In this document: positions 18,226 through 25,764 of the stretch, in pieces
Layout of the letters: every line of letters starts with the position of its first letter
How positions within the stretch are numbered: the first letter of the stretch is position 1
NCBI GenBank assembly: GCA_040902105.1
Contig: JBBDXW010000052.1
Coordinates: 124,001 to 188,000, forward strand
Length of the DNA stretch: 64,000 bases
From: IDS-8 sp040902105
GTDB taxonomy: Bacteria > Pseudomonadota > Gammaproteobacteria > Steroidobacterales > Woeseiaceae
Direction of reading: 5' to 3'
Notes under the pieces: model-generated
What the model was told of the DNA's origin: nothing
The model's database searches: none
Seen by the model: only the letters and a program-made list of their open reading frames with translations
Program-made: the position numbers and the translations under genes

Positions 18226-19011
18226 ATGAAGGCAATAGACAATCCGTGGGTTCTCATCACGGGCGCATCGAGTGGCTTCGGCGAGGAGTTCGCCCGCCAA
18301 TATGCCGAGCGAGGCCATTCTCTGGTCCTGGTGGCGCGCCGGCTGGAGCGGCTCCAAAAGCTCGCCGAGGCACTGCGCCAGCAGTACCGCGTTGATGTTA
18401 CCGTCGAGCAGGTCGATCTTTCGGACGTTGCGACAGTCATCCAACTGCATCAGCGGCTCCGCGAGCGAGGCATTGCGATCGATATCCTGATCAACAACGC
18501 AGGCCACGGACTGCAAGGCCCGTTCGTGGATGGCAAGCTCGACGCGGCATTGGCGATGTTGCAGCTGGATGTCGTGAGCCTGACTGCGGTCACTCACGTC
18601 TTTGCGCAAGACATGCGGACACGCGGCCGCGGGCAGATCCTGCTGGTCGCCAGTCTGCTGGCCTACCAGGGCGTCGAGAACTTCGCCGTCTATGCGGCCG
18701 CCAAGGCCTACGTGTTGCGCCTGGGTGAAGCCCTTCATCGCGAACTCAAGCGCAATGGCGTCACGGTTACAGTGCTTTGCCCCGGCATGTCGGACACTGG
18801 ATTCGCCACAGCGGCGCAACAGAAGATCACGCCCGCGTTGAAGCGGATAATGATGCAACCGGCGCCGGTGGTGCGCGCCGGTATCCGCGCGTTGCAGGCC
18901 GGACGCATCAGCGTCGTGCCAGGCTGGGCCAACAAGGTCTCCGTGATTTTTATGTGGGCGACGCCACGCTGGCTGCACCAGGCCATCTTCTCTCGCATCA
19001 TGAACGCATGA
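18226..19011 (+). CDS. Short-chain dehydrogenase/reductase
   Basis: A 261-residue SDR. The Rossmann nucleotide-binding motif GASSGFG lies near residue 13, NNAG near 88, and the catalytic Ser and Tyr-x-x-x-Lys appear in VASLLAYQG and YAAAKAY, so the enzyme looks active. The C-terminus carries a hydrophobic or basic tail, as in the DltE/YqjQ-like branch. ATG 18226 is preferred over the in-frame GTG at 18217 because AGGTGA lies at a proper distance. The substrate is unknown. It stands alone between the RND region and IS remnants. Confidence 0.85.
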   Translation: MKAIDNPWVLITGASSGFGEEFARQYAERGHSLVLVARRLERLQKLAEALRQQYRVDVTVEQVDLSDVATVIQLHQRLRERGIAIDILINNAGHGLQGPFVDGKLDAALAMLQLDVVSLTAVTHVFAQDMRTRGRGQILLVASLLAYQGVENFAVYAAAKAYVLRLGEALHRELKRNGVTVTVLCPGMSDTGFATAAQQKITPALKRIMMQPAPVVRAGIRALQAGRISVVPGWANKVSVIFMWATPRWLHQAIFSRIMNA

Positions 19012-19191
19012 GCCGCAGCCGGGATGTTGCGAGGAGTTGCCCGCCAACGGCGCGTTGTTGCTGAACAGCAGGTTGGGCGGGACGCCATCTTTCTACGCCC
19101 CCGTTCGTTCGCCCCACAACTCGCGGTGCTCGCCGCCTGCGGCGTTAAGTTACGCCGCACCGCCACCGCGGTTTCAACACAAGTTCGCTTA

Positions 19192-19432
19192 AATCGGAAC
19201 GCCAGGGCCGCGCACGATCCCGACAAGCTCTCGCGTCAGTATCCGATGGTTAAGACGCCGGCGATCAGCACCGTGCACGCCGTGCTCGACCGCAACGGCC
19301 TGGTCAAACGCAGGAAACGCAGACGCCACAAAGCCCGTGGCACTCCGCTCAGCGCCGCCCATGAGCCGAACGGCCTGTGGTGTGCCGACTTCAAAGGTGA
19401 GTTCATGCTCGGCATCAAGCAGTACTGCAGTT
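19192..19432 (+). pseudogene. IS481-type transposase fragment (N-terminal/early core)
   Basis: About 80 codons encode YPMVKTPAISTVHAVLDRNG, a basic linker, and PNGLWCADFKGEFMLG, matching the region from the HTH end to the first catalytic Asp (in WCADFKGEF) of IS481-family transposases. The frame breaks off abruptly at about 19432, where it meets the tail of an unrelated gene in reverse orientation. No IS ends are visible. Confidence 0.7.
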
Positions 19433-19650
19433 GGGCAGTATCCACATATTGTTGGAACTTCTTTATCTTGCCGTTCTCGATCGTCCACACATGGCAGGCT
19501 TGGCAGTCCAGGTCCTTGCCGGTATGCCGGTGTTTCGCAGCGTAACGGCCCTCCATCGTCACTACGGAACCCGCTTCATGGAATGAAGATGGGTGCACGG
19601 TAAACTCAGCCAGTCATCGCCCATTTTCTCGAACAAGTTTGTTACTACTG
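19433..19650 (-). pseudogene. SnoaL-like (NTF2 fold) gene fragment
   Basis: The minus-strand frame gives HPSSFHEAGSVVTMEGRY and CHVWTIENGKIKKFQQYVDT, the last strands of a SnoaL/NTF2-like domain (HVWT..GKI..FQQY). Just upstream, the homologous sequence LFEKMGDDW lies in another frame, so a frameshift separates the two halves. The 5' part is missing and the 3' end is fused to the IS481 fragment. Confidence 0.6.
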
Positions 19651-19756
19651 CGTCGGGACCTACACAACTTCTGTACTACTCGTTTCCTTGCCCCGTTTGA
19701 CCATCACGAATGGCGAGAGTCGATCGAAATCGACCCGGTCGCTCTTCAGCTAGCGC

Positions 19757-20170
19757 TTAATCTACGGGAATTTCACTCAATAGATTGTCGCTGTGGCGTC
19801 CCCAATTGAATGCCTGATCCATGACCCCTGGATTGGCCGCAAAAAACTTGTTTGCCCCACCCTCAAGGGCTTGCCAACTCTTCGGCTCTATGAGTATGTA
19901 AAGAGCGAATCTTGGGCCTGTATTGTGTATGTATAGCCTCACGCTCTTGTATTCACCGGTTGCCCGAAACTCCTTCACCCATTCTTGCGCTTGCGATATC
20001 GCGTCACTCGGCGCCGTGCCAGTACCGATTTCGTATTCCTGGATGTAGAGATAATTTGAACTGTAAACTGGACTCGCCGGTGTCTCCTCCTGGGCGCTTG
20101 CTGCCGTGTACACCGTAATCGCCACGATGGTCAGTATCAATGCAAGGTAGCCTTGTCGATTTCCTTTCAT
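19757..20170 (-). CDS. Small secreted protein of unknown function
   Basis: A 137-residue protein. The start at ATG 20170 places a clean signal peptide (MKGNRQGYLALILTIVAI, cleavage after ASAQ) at the N-terminus; an in-frame start further upstream would add a non-signal extension. The mature part has YLYIQEYEIGTGTAPSDAIS and an aromatic-rich C-terminus (NPGVMDQAFNWGRHSDNLL). I do not recognise a family, but the shape (short periplasmic alpha/beta domain beginning with a beta strand) fits unnamed proteins found beside mobile DNA. Base composition is less GC-rich than its neighbours, suggesting transfer. Confidence 0.6.
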   Translation of the reverse strand: MKGNRQGYLALILTIVAITVYTAASAQEETPASPVYSSNYLYIQEYEIGTGTAPSDAISQAQEWVKEFRATGEYKSVRLYIHNTGPRFALYILIEPKSWQALEGGANKFFAANPGVMDQAFNWGRHSDNLLSEIPVD

Positions 20171-20491
20171 TGTTGGATCCCCCACGTTATGTGGCCGTAT
20201 CCACAAGTATAGACGGCAAATATCGCCTCGGCCGAAGTTACGGCCGTGCCTTCAGGAATCTGCATTCACGCATGGATACCCAGCCTGGTGATCCCGCCGG
20301 CATTAGATTTGTCCGTGGTGGGCTGTTGCGCAGTAGCTCTGTCTCTGCAGTTGATACGGCAGGTCCGGAAGGACGCTTCAACGACGGGAAGTGCTTGCCA
20401 GTGTCATAGCAGCGGGCCTTCTGGCCCGGTTCCCCCCTCGGCGGAGATCTCGCCGCCAACGCGGCGGGCGGGCGAGCGCAGCGATTTTCGA
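20171..20491. other. Intergenic region without a recognised gene
   Basis: It holds the upstream region of the small secreted-protein gene and a stretch of GC-rich DNA with no supported coding sequence on either strand. Confidence 0.4.
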
Positions 20492-20591
20492 GCCAGACAG
20501 AATCCCTTATCGATGTTACGGCTTAATAACCGGTGCTTTATACATCACAAAACCCTATAAATAGCACAGCGCAATAACCTACGAAGATCAC
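20492..20591 (+). repeat. AT-rich repeat, copy B (partner at 9714) with a partial tandem unit
   Basis: 20492-20554 aligns without gaps to 9714-9776. About 48 bp further a second, shorter unit (CTATAAAT, then AATAACCTA) matches the middle of copy A again. It directly precedes the truncated Fic gene. Confidence 0.5.
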
Positions 20592-21090
20592 AACAGACCA
20601 ATGGCAGCACCCTCGGAAAAGCTGGCGGGATCGGGCGCTGCGGGCGCCGAGCGTCACGGCGGGCCTCGTCACGCCGGCCGATCTTGCGGGCTACCGCAGC
20701 GGTCCCATCTATATCCGGCGCTCCATGCATGTACCGCCTCCGCATGAGGCCGTGCGCGACCTCATGCCCGCCTTCTTCGAGTGCTTGCGCGCGGAAGACG
20801 ACCCGGCTGTGCGCGTCGTGCTCGGCCATTTCGTGTTCGTCTATATCCATCCCTACCTGGACGGCAACGGGCGCATCGGACGCTTCTTGGTGAATCTCAT
20901 GCTTGCGGCCGGCGGCTATCTCTGGACAGTGATCCCCGTCGAGCACCGCAATGACTACATGGCCGCACTCGAAGCCGCCAGTTCGAGGCAGGACATCGCG
21001 CCTTTCGTTGCCTTCCTCGGCCGACTCGTGCAGGACGGCCTTGAAGGCAGGCCTCCGGGAAAGATTTTGCCTGGAAAAAGCCGCCGGTAA
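20583..21090 (+). pseudogene. 5'-truncated Fic/DOC-family gene
   Basis: The frame contains SVTAGLVTPADLAGYRSGPI, PPPHEAVRDLM and the Fic signature HPYLDGNGRIGR, the AMP-transferase active site with its catalytic His and P-loop-like GNGR. This is the C-terminal half of a roughly 370-residue class of Fic proteins; the N-terminal part with the inhibitory helix region is missing, and the frame opens at a stop with no start until ATG 20725 (121 residues). The core motif is preserved, but a functional product would lack roughly two-thirds of the protein. Adjacent to scar 2. Confidence 0.7.
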
Positions 21091-21177
21091 CTGCTAGTGA
21101 TCGTGCGAAAGACCCGAGCCGGTGTCGGCAAACGAAAAGGGAGTAGCGCGCGATGCTGTCTAACCCTTTGACTCGGG

Positions 21178-21221
21178 TGCGCGCCCGGAGAGATTCGAAC
21201 TCCCGACCACCTGGTTCGAAG
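21178..21221 (-). repeat. tRNA-Arg 3' end, attachment-site scar 2
   Basis: Identical to the 44-mer at 9941. The sequence to its right (21222 onward) diverges from copies 1 and 3 except for short blocks (AACTATTTG, CAATGC-CAACGATGCAC-like), so this junction came from a related but different element. Confidence 0.75.
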
Positions 21222-21395
21222 TTAGAGCAGTAGATCTTAACTATTTGTTGTAAAAGATGTCGTGTGGGCGCTCGTTGCTCAGTTTGCGCCACAATGCCCA
21301 ACGATGCACAGCTCGATTACGCAAAATTCACGCGAGGTGTATCGCACCTCAGGCACCGGGAAACCCAGGAACAACGGGGCAGATGCCTTGTTCGC

Positions 21396-21540
21396 TTATC
21401 CCGAATGTTGTTTCTCATCGTCGCGCGAAGTATGAGCAAGTTCGCGCTCTTTTCGAAGCTCCAAAAACTTCTTGACGATGGATTCGCAGAATGGCGGCAG
21501 CAGACCGTAGTCGTAACGGCCGCCCGGAATTGCCTCGGCA
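21396..21540 (-). pseudogene. Unidentified coding fragment
   Basis: The minus-strand frame gives RYDYGLLPPFCESIVKKFLE then LRKERELAH, which reads like the true C-terminal end of a protein, but I cannot name the family. It ends near 21540, where a fragment in opposite orientation begins. Confidence 0.3.
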
Positions 21541-21544
21541 CTGA

Positions 21545-21710
21545 TTCGTGCGCGGTGGAGTATGCGCGGCAGCAGGGTGCGAAAGTGGTCGAGGCGTATC
21601 CGCGTGCGAGTGCCAAGCGAACGCATGATGACAATGTGTGGTTCGGGACGGAGGCGATGTTTCGGCGTGCCGGATTCCGGGTGGTGCGGAAGCCGCTGAA
21701 GGTCATCTCC
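21545..21710 (+). pseudogene. GNAT acetyltransferase C-terminal fragment
   Basis: The frame gives AVEYARQQGAKVVEAYP and then FGTEAMFRRAGFRVVRKP, the last helix and strands of a GNAT N-acetyltransferase (A..YAR..GA..VE.YP ... FRRAGF). The acetyl-CoA-binding part is absent. It stands next to scar 2. Confidence 0.6.
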
Positions 21711-22058
21711 TCCTCCTCGTCTCTCGTGACAACAGGACCTTACGTGTTGTGGCGCTAGCTCCGTTTCCGCTGATGGTTCGACGCCTCAACATCCCGGCGG
21801 CCCACATCGTGGCGCGATGCGGAGCTGCTCACCCTGTCCGCGAAATGCATCGTGCCGAGAGGCGCGCGAGGGCTGCGGCTCGGTCGCCCGCAACGCTGCG
21901 CGACTTTTTTCTCTGCCGTCGCTCCGAACCTCGGCCTGTCGTACGTCGTCGTCGTTCACCTCGGAAGATACGCAACTGGCTGCAGCCGCGCGGTGCAGTC
22001 AGCCTCGGCGATCCGCGTGAGCAGTTCTTGAAAGCAAACCGGCAACTGCAGGAATAAT
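21711..22058. other. No gene recognised
   Basis: About 350 bases between the GNAT fragment and the PQQ dehydrogenase stop. Open frames are arginine-rich artefacts of GC skew. Confidence 0.4.
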
Positions 22059-24224
22059 TTACAGGGTGTCGTGCGCGCGCTGAAGGACATAGCCTCGAAT
22101 GGCCTCCGCCTCGGCCGGAGTAATGGCGTCCGCGTAACCGGCCATACCGCCGGTGGATAAGGTACCGCCCAGGACCACAGCGCTCCATATTTCACTGCTC
22201 GCCGCCGCTGCGGACCGCCGCAAGTCAGGCAGGAGGCCGCCGCTGACAGCGGTGTCGCCATGGCATCCGAGGCAAAAGCGCTGGTAAACGGCCTTCCCGT
22301 GAGACACTGTCTCGTCGTCGGCGAATGGGGGAGCCGGCACCGCGACGGATGACGCCATCGCGGCAATTTCCGGCAATGATTGGCCGCCGTCCAGCCGAAA
22401 GGCGAGGATCCGGCTCCGGTTCTGTTGTTTGCCGGATATGTCGGCTAACTCGCCCGCCAATAATGGAAATGCCCCGCCCCACCCGGCAACGACTGCGATG
22501 AACTGAACGCCATCCACCGCAAACGTCATCGGTGGCGCGATGATTCCGGTCTGCGCGGCATGAGACCACAGGACCTCACCTGTCGCCGCGTCGTAAGCTG
22601 CGAGCGACCCTGCGGCATTGCCCTGAAAGACGAGACCTCCGGCAGTGGTTAACACCCCGCCGTTCCAAGGTCCCGCATGCTGAACACGCCAGACTTCCTC
22701 CTGTTGAACCGGGTCCCAAGCCGCAAGATGGCCTCGCAACGACGATCTAACCTGCGCTTTGATCTCCGGGTCATCGGGCAATGCGGCAGCTGCAAGATCG
22801 ATGCCCAGATTCAGCGCAAATTCGCGTGACGTATAGTCGTCCTCTGCCGCGTACGGAAACGGCACTTCTTGAGCCGGTATGTAGACGAAGCCGGTATCCG
22901 GGTTGAACGCCATCGGATGCCAGTTATGGGCCCCCAGGGGCCCCGGCGAAGCGAGCCACGGTTTTCCGGCAGTCCGATAACGCGCGTTCGCATCTTCAAC
23001 AGGGCGCCTCGTTTGCAAATCGATATGACTCGCCCAATTGACGGGTACGAATGGTGCGGCAGACAGCAGCTCGCCAGTCTCTCGGTCGATGACATAGAAG
23101 AATCCGTTCTTCGGCGCCTGCATCAGAACTTTACGTGTCCTGCCGTGGATCTCCATATCGGCGAGGATCATGTGTTGAGTGGCCGTATAGTCCCATTGGT
23201 CCCCGGGTGTTGTCTGGTAGTGCCAAACGTATTCACCCGTGTCCGGTCTCAAAGCAACTATTGACGAAAGGAACAGGTTGTCACCGCCGCCAGGACTGCG
23301 GATATCCCGGTCCCATGGCGACCCATTACCAACGCCGATGTAAAGCAGTTTCAGCTCCGGATCGTAGGCCATCGAGTCCCAGACGGTGCCGCCGCCACCG
23401 TATTTCCACCAGTCGCCGGTCCAGGTCCGGGCAGTCATACGGTGGATATTGTTATCGAGAGGGTCGGCTGGATTCCCGGGTACCGTGTAAAAACGCCATG
23501 TCAATCCGCCCGACTCCGCGTCGTATGCAGAAACATAACCGCGGACACCAAACTCCGCGCCGGCGTTACCGATGATGACCTGGCCATTAACAATCCGCGG
23601 CGCGCCGGTAATCGTGTAGGGGAAGGCTCGATCGATCGTCAAAGTTTCCCAAACTACTTCGCCGGTTTCTGCATCAAGCGAGATCAACCGGCCATCCAAC
23701 GTTCCGAAAAACACTCGGCCCTGCCACGCCGCCACGCCGCGGTTGACGACGTCACAACATGCGTGGACGACCCATTCACCGGGAACTTCAGGGTCGTATT
23801 GCCACAGCAACTTCCCTGTCGCCGCCTCAAGCGCCTGAACCTTGCTCCATGCGCTTGTCGAGTACATGACACCATCGATGACAAGCGGCGTTGCCTCTTG
23901 ACCTCGTCTCGTATCGAGATCGTAGTACCAGGCCAGACCAAGACGGTCCACCGTCCCGACGTTAACGTGATCGAGCGGGCTGAATCGCTGCTCACTATAG
24001 GTTCTGCCGTGTGACATCCAGTTCCCGGGCTCATTGTCGGCAGCAATCAGTCTGATCGAGGTCACCGCGGCGGGCGCAGAATCCTGAATGTCCGCTTTCG
24101 GACCATTGTCATCGCGTGCACAACCCTGCAGCAGCGCAATTGACAGAGACAGTAAGATAATTCCGCCTGGATGTTTATCGGGCTTCCACGCGTAGCCGAC
24201 TGATCGTGGCTGATTGAGAATCAC
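22059..24224 (-). CDS. PQQ-dependent alcohol dehydrogenase with C-terminal cytochrome c (quinohaemoprotein)
   Basis: A 721-residue periplasmic quinohaemoprotein that oxidises an alcohol and passes electrons through PQQ to its own heme. The N-terminus is a lipoprotein-like signal (LLQGCARDD). Residues about 65-590 form the eight-bladed PQQ propeller, with the adjacent-cysteine pair in HACCDVV that makes the disulfide ring at the PQQ pocket, and propeller W-docking motifs (AATGKLLWQYD, DAETGEVVWE). Residues about 630-715 hold a cytochrome c domain with CLGCHGD. Last gene of the TonB receptor/LLM/SnoaL/PQQ cluster, all on one strand. The alcohol substrate is not evident; larger or terpenoid-like alcohols would fit the neighbours. 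No PQQ synthesis genes are in the window. Confidence 0.92.
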   Translation of the reverse strand: MILNQPRSVGYAWKPDKHPGGIILLSLSIALLQGCARDDNGPKADIQDSAPAAVTSIRLIAADNEPGNWMSHGRTYSEQRFSPLDHVNVGTVDRLGLAWYYDLDTRRGQEATPLVIDGVMYSTSAWSKVQALEAATGKLLWQYDPEVPGEWVVHACCDVVNRGVAAWQGRVFFGTLDGRLISLDAETGEVVWETLTIDRAFPYTITGAPRIVNGQVIIGNAGAEFGVRGYVSAYDAESGGLTWRFYTVPGNPADPLDNNIHRMTARTWTGDWWKYGGGGTVWDSMAYDPELKLLYIGVGNGSPWDRDIRSPGGGDNLFLSSIVALRPDTGEYVWHYQTTPGDQWDYTATQHMILADMEIHGRTRKVLMQAPKNGFFYVIDRETGELLSAAPFVPVNWASHIDLQTRRPVEDANARYRTAGKPWLASPGPLGAHNWHPMAFNPDTGFVYIPAQEVPFPYAAEDDYTSREFALNLGIDLAAAALPDDPEIKAQVRSSLRGHLAAWDPVQQEEVWRVQHAGPWNGGVLTTAGGLVFQGNAAGSLAAYDAATGEVLWSHAAQTGIIAPPMTFAVDGVQFIAVVAGWGGAFPLLAGELADISGKQQNRSRILAFRLDGGQSLPEIAAMASSVAVPAPPFADDETVSHGKAVYQRFCLGCHGDTAVSGGLLPDLRRSAAAASSEIWSAVVLGGTLSTGGMAGYADAITPAEAEAIRGYVLQRAHDTL

Positions 24225-24284
24225 GTCAACCTCCAGATGCTCTGACGAGTACCGTGGGATGATTCTTTGCCTGATAGAATATAG

Positions 24285-24716
24285 CTATCGTAGCGACCGG
24301 AGATTCTGAGGCAGCACCCCGAATTTCCGGATCATGACCGTGAAATCCCAACAGTCACGGGCCTGCGCAATCTTTCCGTCGCGAAATCGGTACATGGACA
24401 GGCCCGTGAACTCGATCCTCAGCCCGGTGCAATCGACTTCTTCAAAAAGGCCGTTCCAGGTTGCTTTGATCACCCAACTCGCGGCTCCCCACTCACCGGT
24501 GGCGAAAGGATCTATAAAGGCCACATTGAAGTCCGGCATGGTTTGAAAGACTTCTTCAGCAAAGGTGCGCAATTGGTCCTTCCCGCGATTGACCGCACCC
24601 ATCGCCATGTCTTCATAGACACAGTCGTCGGTAAATAGCGCTACCATCCGTTCGACGTCCTGAGCACACCACATCTTACCCAGTGCCCTGATCAGGTCTC
24701 TGTTTCGTTCGTTCAT
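24285..24716 (-). CDS. SnoaL-like/NTF2-fold protein
   Basis: A 143-residue NTF2-fold protein (ALFTDDCVYEDMAMG, FTGLSMYRFRDGKIAQARDC then WDF), the family of ester cyclases, hydratases and isomerases that often finish or re-close rings in catabolic clusters. One complete domain, intact frame, with a ribosome binding site GGGAGA. It is 15 bp after the LLM flavoenzyme and 60 bp before the PQQ dehydrogenase, so co-transcription is likely. The reaction cannot be predicted. Confidence 0.8.
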   Translation of the reverse strand: MNERNRDLIRALGKMWCAQDVERMVALFTDDCVYEDMAMGAVNRGKDQLRTFAEEVFQTMPDFNVAFIDPFATGEWGAASWVIKATWNGLFEEVDCTGLRIEFTGLSMYRFRDGKIAQARDCWDFTVMIRKFGVLPQNLRSLR

Positions 24717-24731
24717 GCACGAATCTCCCGG

Positions 24732-25730
24732 TTAACGGAATTGCGGCACAACCTCAGTGGCCAGAAGGTTCAGGGCTTCGTAGAAGTCGGGACCCAGCGG
24801 CGGTCCAAACGCAATATTCGTGGCACCCGCTTCGACCAAGGCCTCAATCTTCGGAATAATGTCTCGCGGCGTTCCCGTGAGCGAAAAAGCACTGACGGAT
24901 TTGTCGGATACGAGATCGACGGCGCCGGGGATATCGCCATTGTTGAACGCTTCCGCCGCCGCTGCGATCGCCTCATCCGTAATGCCGTGACTTTGAGTCA
25001 TCGGGGCGAGAAACGGCTGCAATAACGCGAGCATTTCTTTGATGGGTCGAACAGCCCGTTCACGGTCGGCCGCGATGCAGCACAACGGCCCCACAATCAT
25101 TTCCAGATTCGTCGAATCACGGCCTGCTTTTTGCGCGCCGGAAATCATTTCTCCTTTGAGCTGTCGGAGATAATCCGGGCTGGCGACACAATCCGCTTTT
25201 ACGCCGTCAGCGACGCCGCCGGCCATGCGTGCCATCATCGGACCCCAGGTTCCGATGACGATTGGCACGTCCGCGCGGGGAATATCGTATTGCAAGTACA
25301 AGTCCGGCGAGGCATAGAAATATTCGCCGTCAAACTCCACGCGCTCGCCGGCCAGTACGTGTCGCATCAACAGATAGCCCTCTTTCAGCATCTTGATCGC
25401 TTTGCGCGGCCGTTCGATTCCAACCAGCGGATTAAACCCGCCCCTGCCAACACCAGCGATCGCGCGGCCGCCACTCAGCTCGTCCAGTGCCGCCAGATTG
25501 GCCGCATGGTAGACAGGATGCGCAATCTGCGGCGTTACGATGAACGGCCCCAACCTAATCGAGCTTGTGGCCTGTGCCGCCAAGGTGAGCATCGGCCAGG
25601 CCGGTCGATACACGAGATCATCAGCGACGTGCAATTCGTCGAAGCCGTAATCTTCGATTTGCTTTGCCATGCTTTGCACCTCGCCCATAGGGTGCATTCC
25701 AGTAAACATGACACTGAATTTCACCGGCAT
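24732..25730 (-). CDS. LLM-class (luciferase-like) flavin- or F420-dependent oxidoreductase
   Basis: A 332-residue TIM-barrel oxidoreductase. GVGRGGFNPLVGIE, the PVYHAANLAALDELSGGRAI segment and the C-terminal IIPKIEALVEAGATNIAFGP are typical of the bacterial-luciferase superfamily. Such enzymes act as flavin monooxygenases or F420-linked dehydrogenases. F420 use in a proteobacterium would be less common, so FMN/FAD is the safer assumption. Operonic with the TonB receptor upstream (gap 34 bp) and the SnoaL protein downstream. Confidence 0.88.
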   Translation of the reverse strand: MPVKFSVMFTGMHPMGEVQSMAKQIEDYGFDELHVADDLVYRPAWPMLTLAAQATSSIRLGPFIVTPQIAHPVYHAANLAALDELSGGRAIAGVGRGGFNPLVGIERPRKAIKMLKEGYLLMRHVLAGERVEFDGEYFYASPDLYLQYDIPRADVPIVIGTWGPMMARMAGGVADGVKADCVASPDYLRQLKGEMISGAQKAGRDSTNLEMIVGPLCCIAADRERAVRPIKEMLALLQPFLAPMTQSHGITDEAIAAAAEAFNNGDIPGAVDLVSDKSVSAFSLTGTPRDIIPKIEALVEAGATNIAFGPPLGPDFYEALNLLATEVVPQFR

Positions 25731-25764
25731 GTCATGGTTTCCTGTGCTGGCGAGGAGACCTGAA

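Noticed and set aside
21264..21758. 164-residue plus-strand protein as an intact acetyltransferase
   Set aside because: Only the last third resembles GNAT; the first part overlaps the tRNA scar arm and an opposite-strand fragment.
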